Counted from the first letter of the stretch, positions 41,219 to 53,004 are shown. The stretch: 64,000 bases of DNA from Rhodospirillaceae bacterium SYSU D60007 (GCA_003574685.1 QOCQ01000014.1:82164-146163); one strand, 5' to 3'. Numbers and translations are program-made. Notes: a model not told the origin generated them from the sequence alone.

Positions 41219-41292
41219 GGGGGTGCGCCACTCCAGTGGCGCGTCTTCGTTTCGGCGCTGCGCATGACGCGTCACTGGAGTGACGCGCCCCC
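41219..41292. repeat. Inverted repeat, GGGGGCGCGCCACTCCAGTG family
   Basis: It matches the 39652 copy closely, with GGGGGTGCGCC at the left end and TTCGTTTCGG in the centre. It lies just after the uvrD stop and brackets the frameshifted gene together with the 39652 copy. Confidence 0.88.
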
Positions 41293-41298
41293 AGCCTG

Positions 41299-43746
41299 TC
41301 AGGCCGCCTGCACGAAGCTGTCGAGCACCTTCTTGGGGCCGGCCTTTTCGAACTCGATGTCGAGCTTGTTGCCGTCGATGCCGATGATTTTGCCGTAGCC
41401 GAATTTCTGGTGGAACACGCGCTGGCCGACGGCGAGCGCATCGGCGGGGCGGTCGCCGGCGGCGCGGCGGTCGTCGTACGTCTCCTCGCCGCCGAAGCGC
41501 GCGCGGCGGCGCGCGTTGCCGCGCTCGGCGAAGCTGTAGACGCTTGCGGCGCCCGGACGCGTGCCGGCGCCGAGCTTGCGCGCGCGTGCCCAGTCCGGAC
41601 CCCAGTCGGCATCGGCGGTGTCAGTATCGACGTCGGTCAGGCCGGGGCGGCCTTGCGCGCCAAAGGGAATCGTACCCGGCAGGCGGCGGCCCATCGAGCC
41701 GAAATGGCCCATCGAGGCGGTGCCGTAGAGGCCGGCGTCGCTGGTGGCCTCGAGATGCGCTTCCGGCAGCTCGCCGATGAAGCGCGAGGGGATCGCGGCC
41801 TGCCACTGGTTGAAGACGCGGCGGTTGGCGGCGAAGGAGACGTAGACCCGCTTGCGCGCGCGGGTCAGCGCCACGTAGGCGAGGCGCCGCTCCTCCTCGA
41901 GGCCGGCGGTGCCCTTGTCGTCGAGCGCGCGCTGGTTGGGGAACAGACCTTCCTCCCAACCGGGCAGGAAGACGGTGTCGAACTCCAGCCCCTTGGCGGC
42001 GTGCATGGTCATGATGTTGACCATGTCGCCATCGGCGTTCTCGTTGCCCTCGGTGACCAGCGCCACGTGCTCGAGGAAGCCCTGGAGGTTCTCGAACTCC
42101 TGCAGGGCGTTGATCAGCTCCTTGAGGTTGTCGAGCCGTCCCGGCGCTTCCGGCGACTTGTCGCGCTGCCACATGCCGGTGTAGCCGGACTCGTCGAGCA
42201 GGGTTTCGGCCACCTCGACATGGCTGATGCCGTCGAGCATGGCGCGCCAGCGCTCGAAGCTCCTGATGAGGTCGCCCAGCGTCTTGCGCGCCTGCGGGCG
42301 CAGCTCGTCGGTTTCCAGCGCGCGGCGGGCCGCCTCGAAGAGGCTGACGCGCTGCGTCTTCTGGATGTCGCGCAGGATCTTCAGCGTCGAGTCGCCCAGG
42401 CCGCGCTTGGGCACGTTGTAGATGCGCTCGAAGGCGAGGTCATCGTCGGGCTGGGCCACGACGCGGAGATAGGCGAGCGCGTCGCGGATCTCCTGGCGTT
42501 CGTAGAAGCGCGGGCCGCCGATGACGCGGTAGGGGACGCCCAGGGTCAGGAACCGCTCCTCGAACTCGCGGGTCTGAAAGGCGGCGCGCACCAGGATGGC
42601 GATCTCGCGCAGGCTGTGCTGCTCGCGCTGCAGGGCCTCGACCTCTTCGCCTGTGGCGCGCGCCTCCTCGTCGCCGTCCCAGATGCCGCGCAGGCGTATC
42701 TTCTCGCCGTCCTTCGCCTCGGTCCACAGGGTCTTGCCCAGGCGGCCCTCGTTGTGGGCGATCAGGTGCGAGGCGGCGGCGAGGATGTGCGGCGTCGAGC
42801 GGTAGTTGCGCTCCAGGCGCACGATGGCGGCGCCGGGGAAGTCCTTCTCGAAGCGCAGGATGTTGCCGACCTCCGCGCCGCGCCAGCCGTAGATCGACTG
42901 GTCATCATCCCCGACGCAGCAAATATTCCGTCCCCCCACTCCCTGCGCCAGCAAACGGAGCCAGAGATACTGCGCGACATTGGTGTCCTGGTACTCGTCG
43001 ACGAGGATATAGCGGAAGCGGCGGTGGTAGTCGGCGAGTACGTCGGGGTGCTGTTGGAACAGGCTCACGCAGTGCATGATGAGATCGCCGAAATCGGCGG
43101 CGTTCACCGCCGCCAGCCGCTCCTGGTACTGGCGGTAGATCTCGACGGCGCGGCCGTTGGCGAACTCGGCGGTCTCGTCGCCGGGGCTGACCTTGTCGGG
43201 CGTCTGCGCCCGATCCTTCCAACGCTGGATGATGCCGGAGAGCACCCGGGCAGGGAACTTCTTGTCGTCGACATTCTCGGCCTGCAGGATCTGCCTGATG
43301 AGCCGCACCTGGTCATCGGTGTCGAGGATGGTGAAGTTGCTCTTCAGTCCCACCAGCTCGGCGTGGCGGCGCAGGATGCGCACGCCGATCGAATGGAACG
43401 TGCCCAGCCACAGCCCGTCGGCTGCCTGGCCGATGGCGGCGCTGACGCGCTCCAGCATCTCGCGCGCCGCCTTGTTGGTGAAGGTGACCGCCAGGATCTG
43501 CCCGGGCCAGGCGCGACGCATGATCAGGATATGAGCGATACGGGTGGTCAGCACCCGGGTCTTGCCGGTGCCGGCCCCGGCCAGCACCAGCAGCGGGCCC
43601 TCGGTGTGCTCCACTGCCTCGCGCTGTGTCGGGTTCAGCCCCTCCAGATGCGCCGTGGGCGCGGCGCACGGCACGTCCCGGCGTCCGCGCGGGGCAGGCG
43701 CAGGCGCGGGGTCGGGTTCGTCAGTCAGGTCGAACGGATCGGACAT
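41299..43746 (-). CDS. uvrD: ATP-dependent DNA helicase, UvrD/PcrA family
   Basis: This 815-residue SF1A helicase unwinds DNA 3' to 5' in repair and replication. Motifs in order: Q-motif region LNPTQREAVEHTEGPLLVLA, Walker A AGAGTGKTRVLTTRI, VDEYQDTNVAQYLW (motif II), GDDDQSIYGWRGAEV (motif III), MTMHAAKGLEFDTVFLPGWE (motif V) and YVALTRARKRVYVSF (motif VI). The C-terminus VFHQKFGYGKIIGIDGNKLD is the Tudor-like domain that contacts RNA polymerase in PcrA. An Ala/Pro-rich 30-residue N-terminal extension precedes the core. Confidence 0.95.
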   Translation of the reverse strand: MSDPFDLTDEPDPAPAPAPRGRRDVPCAAPTAHLEGLNPTQREAVEHTEGPLLVLAGAGTGKTRVLTTRIAHILIMRRAWPGQILAVTFTNKAAREMLERVSAAIGQAADGLWLGTFHSIGVRILRRHAELVGLKSNFTILDTDDQVRLIRQILQAENVDDKKFPARVLSGIIQRWKDRAQTPDKVSPGDETAEFANGRAVEIYRQYQERLAAVNAADFGDLIMHCVSLFQQHPDVLADYHRRFRYILVDEYQDTNVAQYLWLRLLAQGVGGRNICCVGDDDQSIYGWRGAEVGNILRFEKDFPGAAIVRLERNYRSTPHILAAASHLIAHNEGRLGKTLWTEAKDGEKIRLRGIWDGDEEARATGEEVEALQREQHSLREIAILVRAAFQTREFEERFLTLGVPYRVIGGPRFYERQEIRDALAYLRVVAQPDDDLAFERIYNVPKRGLGDSTLKILRDIQKTQRVSLFEAARRALETDELRPQARKTLGDLIRSFERWRAMLDGISHVEVAETLLDESGYTGMWQRDKSPEAPGRLDNLKELINALQEFENLQGFLEHVALVTEGNENADGDMVNIMTMHAAKGLEFDTVFLPGWEEGLFPNQRALDDKGTAGLEEERRLAYVALTRARKRVYVSFAANRRVFNQWQAAIPSRFIGELPEAHLEATSDAGLYGTASMGHFGSMGRRLPGTIPFGAQGRPGLTDVDTDTADADWGPDWARARKLGAGTRPGAASVYSFAERGNARRRARFGGEETYDDRRAAGDRPADALAVGQRVFHQKFGYGKIIGIDGNKLDIEFEKAGPKKVLDSFVQAA

Positions 43747-43818
43747 GTTGGGCCGGGGGGTGTGCCAGCGCCCGGTATAGCCGCTGGCGCCACCCCGCTC
43801 CAGCCCTTCGGCAAGGCG

Positions 43819-45975
<2,157 letters not shown>

Positions 45976-46827
45976 ATGAAGACCATTCTGGTCCTGGCCT
46001 GGGATGCCGAGGATACGGCGGCGTTCGAGGTGGCGGCGAGCCTCGCCGGCCGCTTCGGAGCACATGTGGTGGGTCTGGGACCGCCGTCATACCGTGCCGT
46101 CAGCGTGGCCTGGACCGATGTCGGCATGGGCGCGCCGTTCGACACGCCACTGGCCGACGACGAGGAGGAGCGCCGCCGCATGGCCGGGCTGCGCGCCTCG
46201 TTTCTGCGCGCGATGGATACCGCCAGCATTCCCGACGTGGCGACGGCCAGCGGCAGCGCTGGCGGTCCCACCACCACCTGGACGGAGCTGCAGAACGCGG
46301 TGCCGATGGCGATCGGCTCGATCGGGCGCGTCGCCGACCTGATGGTGGTGCCGCAACCAGGACCACTGCCGCGCATGCCGGAGAGCCTGTTCGAAGGCGC
46401 GCTGTTCGACTCGGGCCGGCCCGTGCTGATGGTCCCGCCCGGCCGCCACCAGGCGGTAGGCAAGAAGGTGGTGATCGCCTGGAATGGCTCGACGGAAACG
46501 GCCCGGTGTCTCTCGATGGCCATGCCGCTGATCCGCGACGCGGAGGCGATCGAGGTGGTGAGCATCGAGGGCGCGATGGTGCAGGGCCCCAGCAGCGAGG
46601 AGCTGGCCACGGCGCTGCGCCGGCACAACCTGCCGGTGACCGCCACGCATGTCGATGCCGGCAACAAGTCAAACGGCCAGGCGATGGTGGACCAGGCCAC
46701 GCGCTTCGGCGCCGACCTGATCGTGAAGGGTGCCTATACACAAAGCCGCCTGCGCCAGATGATCTTCGGCGGCCTCACGCGCCACCTGATCCTCTCCTGC
46801 CCCATCCCGGTGCTGTTCGCGCACTGA
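45976..46827 (+). CDS. Universal stress protein family protein (tandem domain)
   Basis: From ATG 45976, with GGGAGAG upstream, the protein has 283 residues. This fits two USP-like modules. The N-terminal one (MKTILVLAWDAEDTAAFEVA) is degenerate. The C-terminal one begins GKKVVIAWNGSTETARCLSM and ends with the nucleotide-binding type motif GAYTQSRLRQMIFGGLTRHL, followed by CPIPVLFAH. Such proteins respond to stress and often bind ATP. It is transcribed divergently from leuA, and the 3' side carries a palindromic repeat and an IS-like remnant. Confidence 0.85.
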   Translation: MKTILVLAWDAEDTAAFEVAASLAGRFGAHVVGLGPPSYRAVSVAWTDVGMGAPFDTPLADDEEERRRMAGLRASFLRAMDTASIPDVATASGSAGGPTTTWTELQNAVPMAIGSIGRVADLMVVPQPGPLPRMPESLFEGALFDSGRPVLMVPPGRHQAVGKKVVIAWNGSTETARCLSMAMPLIRDAEAIEVVSIEGAMVQGPSSEELATALRRHNLPVTATHVDAGNKSNGQAMVDQATRFGADLIVKGAYTQSRLRQMIFGGLTRHLILSCPIPVLFAH

Positions 46828-46841
46828 CGCGTCAGAGACCA

Positions 46842-46912
46842 CTTCATGGTGAGCCTGTCGAACCATGAAGTGGCCGGCACCACCGCCGTGCACGGCTTCA
46901 TGGTTCGACAGG
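46842..46912. repeat. CTTCATGGTGAGC repeat with truncated right arm
   Basis: The left arm (46842-46870) is intact. The right arm starts at 46896 but breaks after TTCGACAGG at 46912, losing the last 12 bases. The break joins foreign sequence containing two copies of a GGGACATGGTGGAC-like element. Confidence 0.85.
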
Positions 46913-46966
46913 TGTTTTGTCCGGGGACATGGTGGACGGGTGTACGGAGACATGGTGGACACCTGT
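46913..46966. mobile_element. Possible insertion-sequence end remnant
   Basis: Two near-identical 15-mers, GGGGACATGGTGGAC (46923-46937) and GGAGACATGGTGGAC (46946-46960), occur 23 bases apart. The block is bounded by CAGGTGT (46910) and its inverse ACACCTG (46960). From memory, similar TGTCCGGGGACATGGTGGAC sequences occur at ends of IS481-type elements, but no transposase is present here. Confidence 0.4.
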
Positions 46967-48039
46967 CAGCCCGGTTGGGTGAGGTCGAGCCGGGCGACGA
47001 CGAAACTGGCGAACAGGGAGCGGTAGGCGAAGAGGGCGGGGGCGCCGCCGGTGTGCCAGAAGACGACGTTGTCATCGGCGGCGAAACGACCCTGGCGCAC
47101 AAGGTCGATGAATCCAGCGAAGCCCTTGCCGGCGTAGACCGGGTCGAGCACGAGGCCTTCGAGGCGCGCGCCCAGCTTCACCGCCTCGAGCATGCCGTTC
47201 GTGGGCAGTCCGTAGCCCTCGCCGGCATAGCCGGACAGTACGGTGATCGGACGGTCACGCAGCATGTCGGGCATGCCCAGCATCGAAGCGGCTTCGTGTG
47301 CGACGCGCGTCACGTCGCGGCGTACGCGGTCGGGCTCGGCGTCGATATCGAGCCCGATCAGCTCGACCTCGGGTGCCAGCGCCGCGAGGCCGACGGTGAG
47401 ACCTGCCTGGGTCCCCGCGCTGCCGGAGGCATGCACGATGTGCGTTATGCGTACACCCAGCGACTGCGCCTGCTCCAGCAGCTCGGCGGCCGCCAGCACG
47501 AAGCCCATGGCGCCTGTGGCGCTGGAGCCACCGTAGGGCACCATGTATGGATTGCGGCCGCGTGCCTTGAGGCTGGCCATCAGGCTGCCGATCACAGCAT
47601 TGCGATCGGCGCGCCAGTCCACGGTCACGCAATGCGCGCCAAACAGGCGGTCGAGCAGAATATTGCCGGTGTCGTTGTAGTCGGGATCGACGCGCGGCAC
47701 TCGACCGGTCATCACCGCGAGGTGACATTCCAGGCCGAGCTTGGCTGCCGCCGCCGCTGTCTGGCGGATATGGTTGGACTGCACGACGCCGCCGGTGACC
47801 ACGGTGTCCGCACCCTGCGCCAACGCCTCGGCCAACAGGAACTCAAGCTTGCGCACCTTGTTTCCGCCCAGGCCCAGGCCGGTGCAGTCGTCGCGCTTCA
47901 CCCAAAGCCGCGGCGCGGCGCCGAGATGGGCGCGCAGCCGGTCCAGCGGCTCCAGCGGCGTCGGCAAATGCGCCAGCCGCACGCGGGGCAGCGCGGCGAG
48001 CCGGTCGGCAAGCGCACTCACGAGGGCGGCTTCTTCCAT
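46966..48039 (-). CDS. PLP-dependent D-cysteine desulfhydrase / ACC deaminase family protein
   Basis: The 357-residue protein is a fold-type II PLP enzyme. The N-terminal motif [19 protein letters not shown] leads into [20 protein letters not shown], which carries the PLP lysine in [27 protein letters not shown] and [20 protein letters not shown] follow. This fits D-cysteine desulfhydrase (DcyD-like), which makes pyruvate, sulfide and ammonia; ACC deaminases share the motifs. ATG 48039 overlaps the end of ubiD by 22 bases, so the genes are probably cotranscribed. Confidence 0.88.
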   Translation of the reverse strand: MEEAALVSALADRLAALPRVRLAHLPTPLEPLDRLRAHLGAAPRLWVKRDDCTGLGLGGNKVRKLEFLLAEALAQGADTVVTGGVVQSNHIRQTAAAAAKLGLECHLAVMTGRVPRVDPDYNDTGNILLDRLFGAHCVTVDWRADRNAVIGSLMASLKARGRNPYMVPYGGSSATGAMGFVLAAAELLEQAQSLGVRITHIVHASGSAGTQAGLTVGLAALAPEVELIGLDIDAEPDRVRRDVTRVAHEAASMLGMPDMLRDRPITVLSGYAGEGYGLPTNGMLEAVKLGARLEGLVLDPVYAGKGFAGFIDLVRQGRFAADDNVVFWHTGGAPALFAYRSLFASFVVARLDLTQPG

Positions 48040-49562
48040 ATACTCGTGCCGCGGCCCGGCAGGCCAAGCTGCGGCCACAGCGCGTCGATCTTCTCGACCA
48101 CGGCCCTGTCCATCGCGATCTTGCGGCCCCATTCGCGGGTGGTTTCGCCGGGCCATTTGTCGGTGGCGTCGAGGCCGATCTTGGAGCCCAGCCCCGATAC
48201 CGGCGAGGCGAAGTCGAGATAGTCGATGGGCGTGTTCTCGACCAGGGTGATGTCGCGCGCCGGGTCCATGCGCGTGCTGATGGCCCACATCACATCCTTC
48301 CAGTCGCGGGCGTCGATGTCGTCGTCCACGACGATCACCCATTTGGTGTACATGAACTGCCGCAGATACGACCACACGCCGAACATCACGCGCTTGGCGT
48401 GGCCGGCATAGGCCTTCTTCATTGACACCACGGCAATGCGGTAGGAGCAGCCCTCCGGCGGCAGCCAGAAATCGACGATCTCCGGGAATTGCTGCTGCAG
48501 CAGCGGGATGAAGACCTCGTTCAGCGCCTCGCCCAGGATCGAGGGCTCGTCCGGCGGCCGGCCGGTGAACGTCGAAAGATAGATCGGCTGGCGCCGCATG
48601 GTGATGGCGCTCAGCGTGAAGACGGGAAACTTCTCGACGCTGTTGTAGTAGCCGGTGTGATCGCCGTAGGGGCCCTCGTCGCCGTAATCGTCGAGCGACA
48701 CGTGGCCCTCCAGCACGATCTCCGCTTCGGCCGGCACCTTCAGTGGCACCGTCCGGCAATCCACAAGATCGACCTTGCGGCCGCGCAGCAGGCCGGCGAA
48801 CTGATACTCCGACAGCGTGTCGGGCACCGGCGTCACGGCCGCGAGAATCACGCCCGGATCAGCGCCGATCACGGCTGCCGCCGGCAGCGGTTCGCGCCGG
48901 CCCGACGCCGCCCAGCGCCGGTGGTGCTGCGCGCCGCCGCGATGCTTCAGCCAGCGCATCAGCGTCGTGTTGCGGCCGGTCACCTGGAGCCGGTAGATGC
49001 CGAGGTTGTAGCTGTCCTGCCGGTCGCCCTTTGGATCGGGACCCTGCGTCACGATCAGCGGCCAGGTGATCAGCGGCGCCGGCTCGCCCGGCCAGCAGGT
49101 CTGGATTGGCAAACGACCGAGGTCGATATCGGCACCCTGCAGCACCACCTCCTGGCAGGGCGCCGTACCGCCCAGCCGGCCGCCCACGGTGCGCGGCTTC
49201 ATCGCCATCACCGTGCGCAGCAGCGGCAGCATGTCCAGCGCCTCGCGCCAGCCGCCGGGCGGCTCGGGCTGGCGCAGGAAGGCCAGCGTCTCGCCGACCT
49301 GGCGCAATTCGGCCGGCATGCGGTCCATGCCCCATGCCACCCGCTCGACCGTGCCGAACAAATTCACGAGCACCGGCATGTCATAGCGTCCGCCATCGGG
49401 CCGCACGACGTGCTCGAACAGTACGGCCGGCCCGCCCTCGGCTAGCAGCCGGGTCTGGATCTCGGTCATCTCCAGCACCGGGGAAACCGGCGCTGTCACC
49501 CGCACCAGCCGGCCCTCGCGCTCCAGCCGGTCCATGAACTCGCGCAGCGAGGCGTAGGGCAC
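48018..49562 (-). CDS. ubiD: 4-hydroxy-3-polyprenylbenzoate decarboxylase UbiD
   Basis: UbiD decarboxylates the prenylated ring precursor in ubiquinone synthesis, using prenylated FMN. The 514-residue product begins [18 protein letters not shown]. It contains the catalytic region [40 protein letters not shown] with the key Glu, and [39 protein letters not shown] lies near the C-terminus. ubiA occurs about 5 kb away in the same window. It is preceded by the YbjN-like gene with a 19-base gap and overlaps the PLP enzyme gene. Confidence 0.95.
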   Translation of the reverse strand: MPYASLREFMDRLEREGRLVRVTAPVSPVLEMTEIQTRLLAEGGPAVLFEHVVRPDGGRYDMPVLVNLFGTVERVAWGMDRMPAELRQVGETLAFLRQPEPPGGWREALDMLPLLRTVMAMKPRTVGGRLGGTAPCQEVVLQGADIDLGRLPIQTCWPGEPAPLITWPLIVTQGPDPKGDRQDSYNLGIYRLQVTGRNTTLMRWLKHRGGAQHHRRWAASGRREPLPAAAVIGADPGVILAAVTPVPDTLSEYQFAGLLRGRKVDLVDCRTVPLKVPAEAEIVLEGHVSLDDYGDEGPYGDHTGYYNSVEKFPVFTLSAITMRRQPIYLSTFTGRPPDEPSILGEALNEVFIPLLQQQFPEIVDFWLPPEGCSYRIAVVSMKKAYAGHAKRVMFGVWSYLRQFMYTKWVIVVDDDIDARDWKDVMWAISTRMDPARDITLVENTPIDYLDFASPVSGLGSKIGLDATDKWPGETTREWGRKIAMDRAVVEKIDALWPQLGLPGRGTSIWKKPPS

Positions 49563-49581
49563 GGACGCCGGCCTTGCGCGC

Positions 49582-50112
49582 TCAGGTGCGGAAATTGATG
49601 TGCTTCTTGAAGTCGGCGAGCGAGCGTTGCCACCAGGTCAGCCAGTTGCGGAAATTCTGCTCCAGCAGGGCACCGCGCGGGTTGACGCTCATCTTCAGCC
49701 GCACGCGGCCGGTGCCCTCCGTCGAGCAGGTGGTCCAGCGCTGCTTTTCGTTCCACTCGTTGAGCTTGCCCAGCGTCACCGGCGGGTCGAGATCGCGGAA
49801 GCCAGCCCAGAACTGGTAGCTCAGGCACTTGCCGGGCGAGACGCGATTGCAGTCGTAGAAGAAGATCACGTAGGTGAGCCCCTCCAGGGTGCTCACGATC
49901 TCCATTTCACCCTGCTGGTCGGTCTTGAGCTCGGCCGTGTAGCCCCACTTCTGCAGCAGCCGCACCATGTCCTGGGGTACCACGCCGGCGTCGTCCACGA
50001 GGTCGGCGCCGAAGATTTGTGCGGCGGCGGGCGGGGACGCCATCGAACAACCCAGGATCGCTGCGGCGGCGAGGCTGCACCAATGCCGGCGCCGGGAATG
50101 GAATCGATACAT
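49582..50112 (-). CDS. YbjN-domain secreted protein
   Basis: The 176-residue protein starts with basic residues and a hydrophobic segment ending in SPPAAAQ, a likely signal peptide. The mature part resembles the YbjN (putative sensory transduction regulator) fold: [35 protein letters not shown] and [20 protein letters not shown]. YbjN-like proteins bind type III secretion chaperone-like partners or affect motility in enterobacteria; the alphaproteobacterial role is unknown. It is the first gene of a likely YbjN-ubiD-PLP enzyme run and is divergent from the DUF4170 gene. Confidence 0.78.
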   Translation of the reverse strand: MYRFHSRRRHWCSLAAAAILGCSMASPPAAAQIFGADLVDDAGVVPQDMVRLLQKWGYTAELKTDQQGEMEIVSTLEGLTYVIFFYDCNRVSPGKCLSYQFWAGFRDLDPPVTLGKLNEWNEKQRWTTCSTEGTGRVRLKMSVNPRGALLEQNFRNWLTWWQRSLADFKKHINFRT

Positions 50113-50218
50113 GAAGAATCTCCCTTGGCAGGGCGATTTTCGCAGCGGCCTCGAATCCTGTCCACAACATCAATATTCTGCGCAAGAGCGATACCCGTCG
50201 GCAGAGGAAGAGGAGTCC

Positions 50219-50626
50219 ATGAAGCGGTACTGGGTCGTCGGCGGCGAGTATGCCGACACAAGCTTCACCCGGTTCGCGCCCGGCAAGGCGGAGGAGCGGC
50301 TGGGTCCTTTCGCCAGCTATGGCGCGGCGCTGCGCGCGTGGTCGGGGCGCGCCTGGGCCACGGTCGATGATGCCCACACGCGCTACTCGATCCTGACCGA
50401 GGAGGATAGCGCCACCCCGCGCACCCGCTACTGGGTGGTGGGCGGCGAATATGCCGACGCGACCTTCACCGTGCCGGCAGCCGGCAAGACGCTGGAGCGC
50501 CTGGGTCCCTTCGCCACACAGGAGGAGGCGCAGAAGGCATGGGCCGGCCGCGCCTGGGCCACGGTCGATGACGCCATGTGCCGCTACCGCATCGAAATCG
50601 AGCAGCTCGCGCCGGGCGAGTCATAA
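50219..50626 (+). CDS. Tandem-duplicated DUF4170 protein
   Basis: The 135-residue product consists of two copies of one module 67 residues apart. YWVVGGEYADTSFTRFAPGK and YWVVGGEYADATFTVPAAGK open the two copies, and each contains GRAWATVDDA. DUF4170 proteins are small alphaproteobacterial proteins of unknown function, usually with a single module. GAGGAG before ATG 50219 sets the start. It converges with the next gene (stop-to-stop gap eight bases). Confidence 0.82.
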   Translation: MKRYWVVGGEYADTSFTRFAPGKAEERLGPFASYGAALRAWSGRAWATVDDAHTRYSILTEEDSATPRTRYWVVGGEYADATFTVPAAGKTLERLGPFATQEEAQKAWAGRAWATVDDAMCRYRIEIEQLAPGES

Positions 50627-50634
50627 GTGGCGCC

Positions 50635-51405
50635 TCAATCCTCGCCGATCATGGCGTTGAGCGTCTCGCGGTCGAACTCGACGCGAAAATCCTGCCGGCC
50701 GCCGCCGTCGCGCGTCAGGCCCGGGAGGTCGACGACGGCCCGGCCAGAGCGGGCAATGTCGGCCATCGCCTGATCGACCGCATCCGCTACCCGCACCGTG
50801 CTGGCTGCATCAAGGCCGGTTCCGGAGTCAGATTCCTCCTCGATCGCCGCCTCCAGCCATTCCGCCAGCGCGACGGTCCGCTGGTCGCGGCCGCGCCACC
50901 GGATCAGCTCGTCCACCAGCAGGGCGCCATGATCTGCCATGCCGATCTCTGCCTCATGCCGCGTGAAGTTGCGCTGGTAGCTCTTCGGGCCGCCGGAGTC
51001 GGCGACAAGGTAAGGCAGCGAAACGCTGGCCTGCCCGCTTGTCTTGAGATCGGCCGAGGCCTTGAGTGCCGCATCGGCGATGCGCACCATACCCAGCCGG
51101 TCCTTCGCCAGATCAATGTCCAGCGAGCGTTCGGCGTCTTCCATCAGCCAGTCGGCGAGACCGCATTCAGCGTCGTCCTTGCCCCTGAGCTCCAGCACTT
51201 CGCCGGCCGTCGTGATCTGGCTGGCAGGGTCGAGGGCGGGGTCCGGAGTATCGTCCGACCCGGCATCCGCCGGATGGGCGCTCGCGGCCGTCGCCGGCGG
51301 CGCACCCGAGTCGATGACCCTTTCGCTGCCCCGGCTGCGAAGCAGCAGGACGACCACGAGCAGGATGACGGCACCCGCGGCGGCGATGATCCAGACCGTG
51401 TCCAT
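50635..51405 (-). CDS. Membrane-anchored protein with internal duplication
   Basis: The 256-residue protein is not recognised. One N-terminal membrane segment (VWIIAAAGAVILLVVVLLL) is followed by an Ala/Asp/Pro-rich spacer to about residue 62. Two homologous repeats follow at about 79-156 and 177-252. They align as CGLADWLMEDAERSLDIDLA with VALAEWLEAAIEEESDSGTG, MVRIADAALKASADL with TVRVADAVDQAMADI, and SLPYLVADSGGPKSYQ with [25 protein letters not shown] precedes ATG 51405. The soluble part probably faces the periplasm or cytoplasm as a tethered domain; function unknown. Confidence 0.75.
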   Translation of the reverse strand: MDTVWIIAAAGAVILLVVVLLLRSRGSERVIDSGAPPATAASAHPADAGSDDTPDPALDPASQITTAGEVLELRGKDDAECGLADWLMEDAERSLDIDLAKDRLGMVRIADAALKASADLKTSGQASVSLPYLVADSGGPKSYQRNFTRHEAEIGMADHGALLVDELIRWRGRDQRTVALAEWLEAAIEEESDSGTGLDAASTVRVADAVDQAMADIARSGRAVVDLPGLTRDGGGRQDFRVEFDRETLNAMIGED

Positions 51406-51434
51406 CGTGCTTCCCCCCTGTTTCAACAAGCTTA

Positions 51435-51577
51435 CCTTCCCCCGGAGGGGGAAGGTGGCGCGCAGCGCCGGAAGGGGGATGCCTCAACGAGTACGGTGCC
51501 AAAAGACTGAGTACCGATCGTGTTGCACCATCCCCCTTCCGCCCCTTCGGGGCACCTTCCCCCTACGGGGGAAGGTT
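51435..51577. repeat. Inverted repeat, CCTTCCCCCGGAGGGGGAAGG family
   Basis: The unit begins CCTTCCCCCGGAGGGGGAAG and ends CCTTCCCCCTACGGGGGAAG. Inner inverted parts are GCGCAGCGC, GGAAGGGGGATG with CATCCCCCTTCC, and GCCCCTTCGGGGC. It separates the duplicated protein gene from creA. Confidence 0.87.
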
Positions 51578-51590
51578 GTCTTTATACAAA

Positions 51591-52052
51591 TCACTGCGAA
51601 CGGTTGAGCGGCACGACGCTGATCGAGTTTTGCGGGCTGCCTTCCAGCACCCTGTCGGTGTAGGTGAGATAGACGAGCACGTTGCGCTTGGCATCGTAAA
51701 AGCGCACCACCTGGGTCTTCTTCCAGACCAGCGAGGCACCGCGCGAGAACACCTCATCGCCGTTCTTGAGCTTCTTCACCGCCTCGACGTCGACGGGCGC
51801 AACCTGGCGGCAGGCGATGGATGCCTCGCCCGGGTCCTCGGCCAGTCCCAGTGCGCCACGTACACCACCGGTTTCGGCGCGCGAGAGATAGCAGGCCACG
51901 CCCGGCACAGCGGGGTCGTCGAATACCTCGACCTTGATCCGGTCATTGGGCCCGATCCATTTGAAGCGGTAGCTGGCCGTGCCGATCTCCTCGGCGGCGG
52001 CGGTGCCGGCGAACGGCAGGAGCAGGGCGGCGGCCAGGACAAGGCGGTGCAT
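51591..52052 (-). CDS. creA: CreA-family periplasmic protein
   Basis: The 153-residue product has a signal peptide (HRLVLAAALLLPFAGTAAA) and a CreA domain. Matching segments are FKWIGPNDRIKVEVFDDPAV, VACYLSRAETGGVRGALGLA, IACRQVAPVD and VWKKTQVVRFYDAKRNVLVY. CreA is a conserved periplasmic protein of unknown function named from the E. coli cre operon. The mature start EEIGTASYRF and length fit the family. It lies 35 bases after the EamA gene, suggesting cotranscription. Confidence 0.87.
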   Translation of the reverse strand: MHRLVLAAALLLPFAGTAAAEEIGTASYRFKWIGPNDRIKVEVFDDPAVPGVACYLSRAETGGVRGALGLAEDPGEASIACRQVAPVDVEAVKKLKNGDEVFSRGASLVWKKTQVVRFYDAKRNVLVYLTYTDRVLEGSPQNSISVVPLNRSQ

Positions 52053-52087
52053 GGCGGCTCTCCACGGTGGCGAACAATTGCCGCAGA

Positions 52088-52987
52088 TTATCGCCCGGCG
52101 GGCAGCCGGGTTGCGAGAAAGATGCCGGGCAGCACCAGCAGGGCGCCGATCACGTGATACATCGCCGGCACCTCGCCCAGCAGCGGCCACGCCAACAGCA
52201 CAGTATAGATCGGCCCGAGATACATGCCGATGGCGGTGCGCGCGGCGCCCAGCACGGAGAGCGCAAAGGAATAGGCGCCATACGCCCCGACGCCCGGCAC
52301 GATGGCAAGAACAGCGATCGTCAGCAGCGATCGTCCGTCAAAGGCGGGCGCTTCGACGAACAGGCTTTCCAGCGCCGTCGCCGGGATCAGCACAGCGACG
52401 CCGCCGGCGGTGATCGCCGCCAGCCGCGTGGTCGGATCGAGGGCACTCGGCCGGTATCGCAGCAGGGTCGAGTAGAGTCCCCATGCCGCGGAGGCGGCCG
52501 CCACCCACAGATCGCCGCGCGTGAAGCTCACTGACAAGAGCCGCGCCGGTTCGCCCTTGACGATGACCCCGATCACGCCCAGCAGACAGAGCACGATGCC
52601 GGCGAGCTGCCGCGGCCAGAGCCGCTCACCATAGACCAGCGCCGACACCGCGACGATCACCACCGGCGAGGCGGCATAAATCAGGCCGATATTGGTGGCC
52701 GTGGTCGTGCGCCCGCCGATGTAGACGAAGGCACCGCAAACCCACATGCCGAGCGCACCGAGGACCAGCAGGTCGGGCCACTCGCGTCGCAGCGCGGCGC
52801 GCTTCTGCCACAGCCGGCCTCCGGTGAACACCAGCAGGATGGCGAGCGCGCAGGCCCAGCGGCCCAGCGCCAGCGCGTGCGGCGGGACGTAGTCGACATA
52901 GCGGGCGCCGAGCTGGTTGACGGCAAACAGTGCCGGGCACAGCAGCATGGCGGTCCACGCCAGCGGCAGGCGCAGGGGAGGAAGCAC
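52088..52987 (-). CDS. EamA/DMT-superfamily transporter
   Basis: The 299-residue protein has about ten hydrophobic segments forming two EamA repeats. The first contains NQLGARYVDYVPPHALALGR and TNIGLIYAASPVVIVAVSAL, the second WGLYSTLLRYRPS and ARTAIGMYLGPIYTVLLAWP. Members export or import small metabolites; the substrate cannot be read. It starts 17 bases after the cysteine-cluster gene and is followed closely by creA. Confidence 0.87.
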   Translation of the reverse strand: MLPPLRLPLAWTAMLLCPALFAVNQLGARYVDYVPPHALALGRWACALAILLVFTGGRLWQKRAALRREWPDLLVLGALGMWVCGAFVYIGGRTTTATNIGLIYAASPVVIVAVSALVYGERLWPRQLAGIVLCLLGVIGVIVKGEPARLLSVSFTRGDLWVAAASAAWGLYSTLLRYRPSALDPTTRLAAITAGGVAVLIPATALESLFVEAPAFDGRSLLTIAVLAIVPGVGAYGAYSFALSVLGAARTAIGMYLGPIYTVLLAWPLLGEVPAMYHVIGALLVLPGIFLATRLPAGR

Positions 52988-53004
52988 GGTGTTGTGGCTG
53001 CGAG

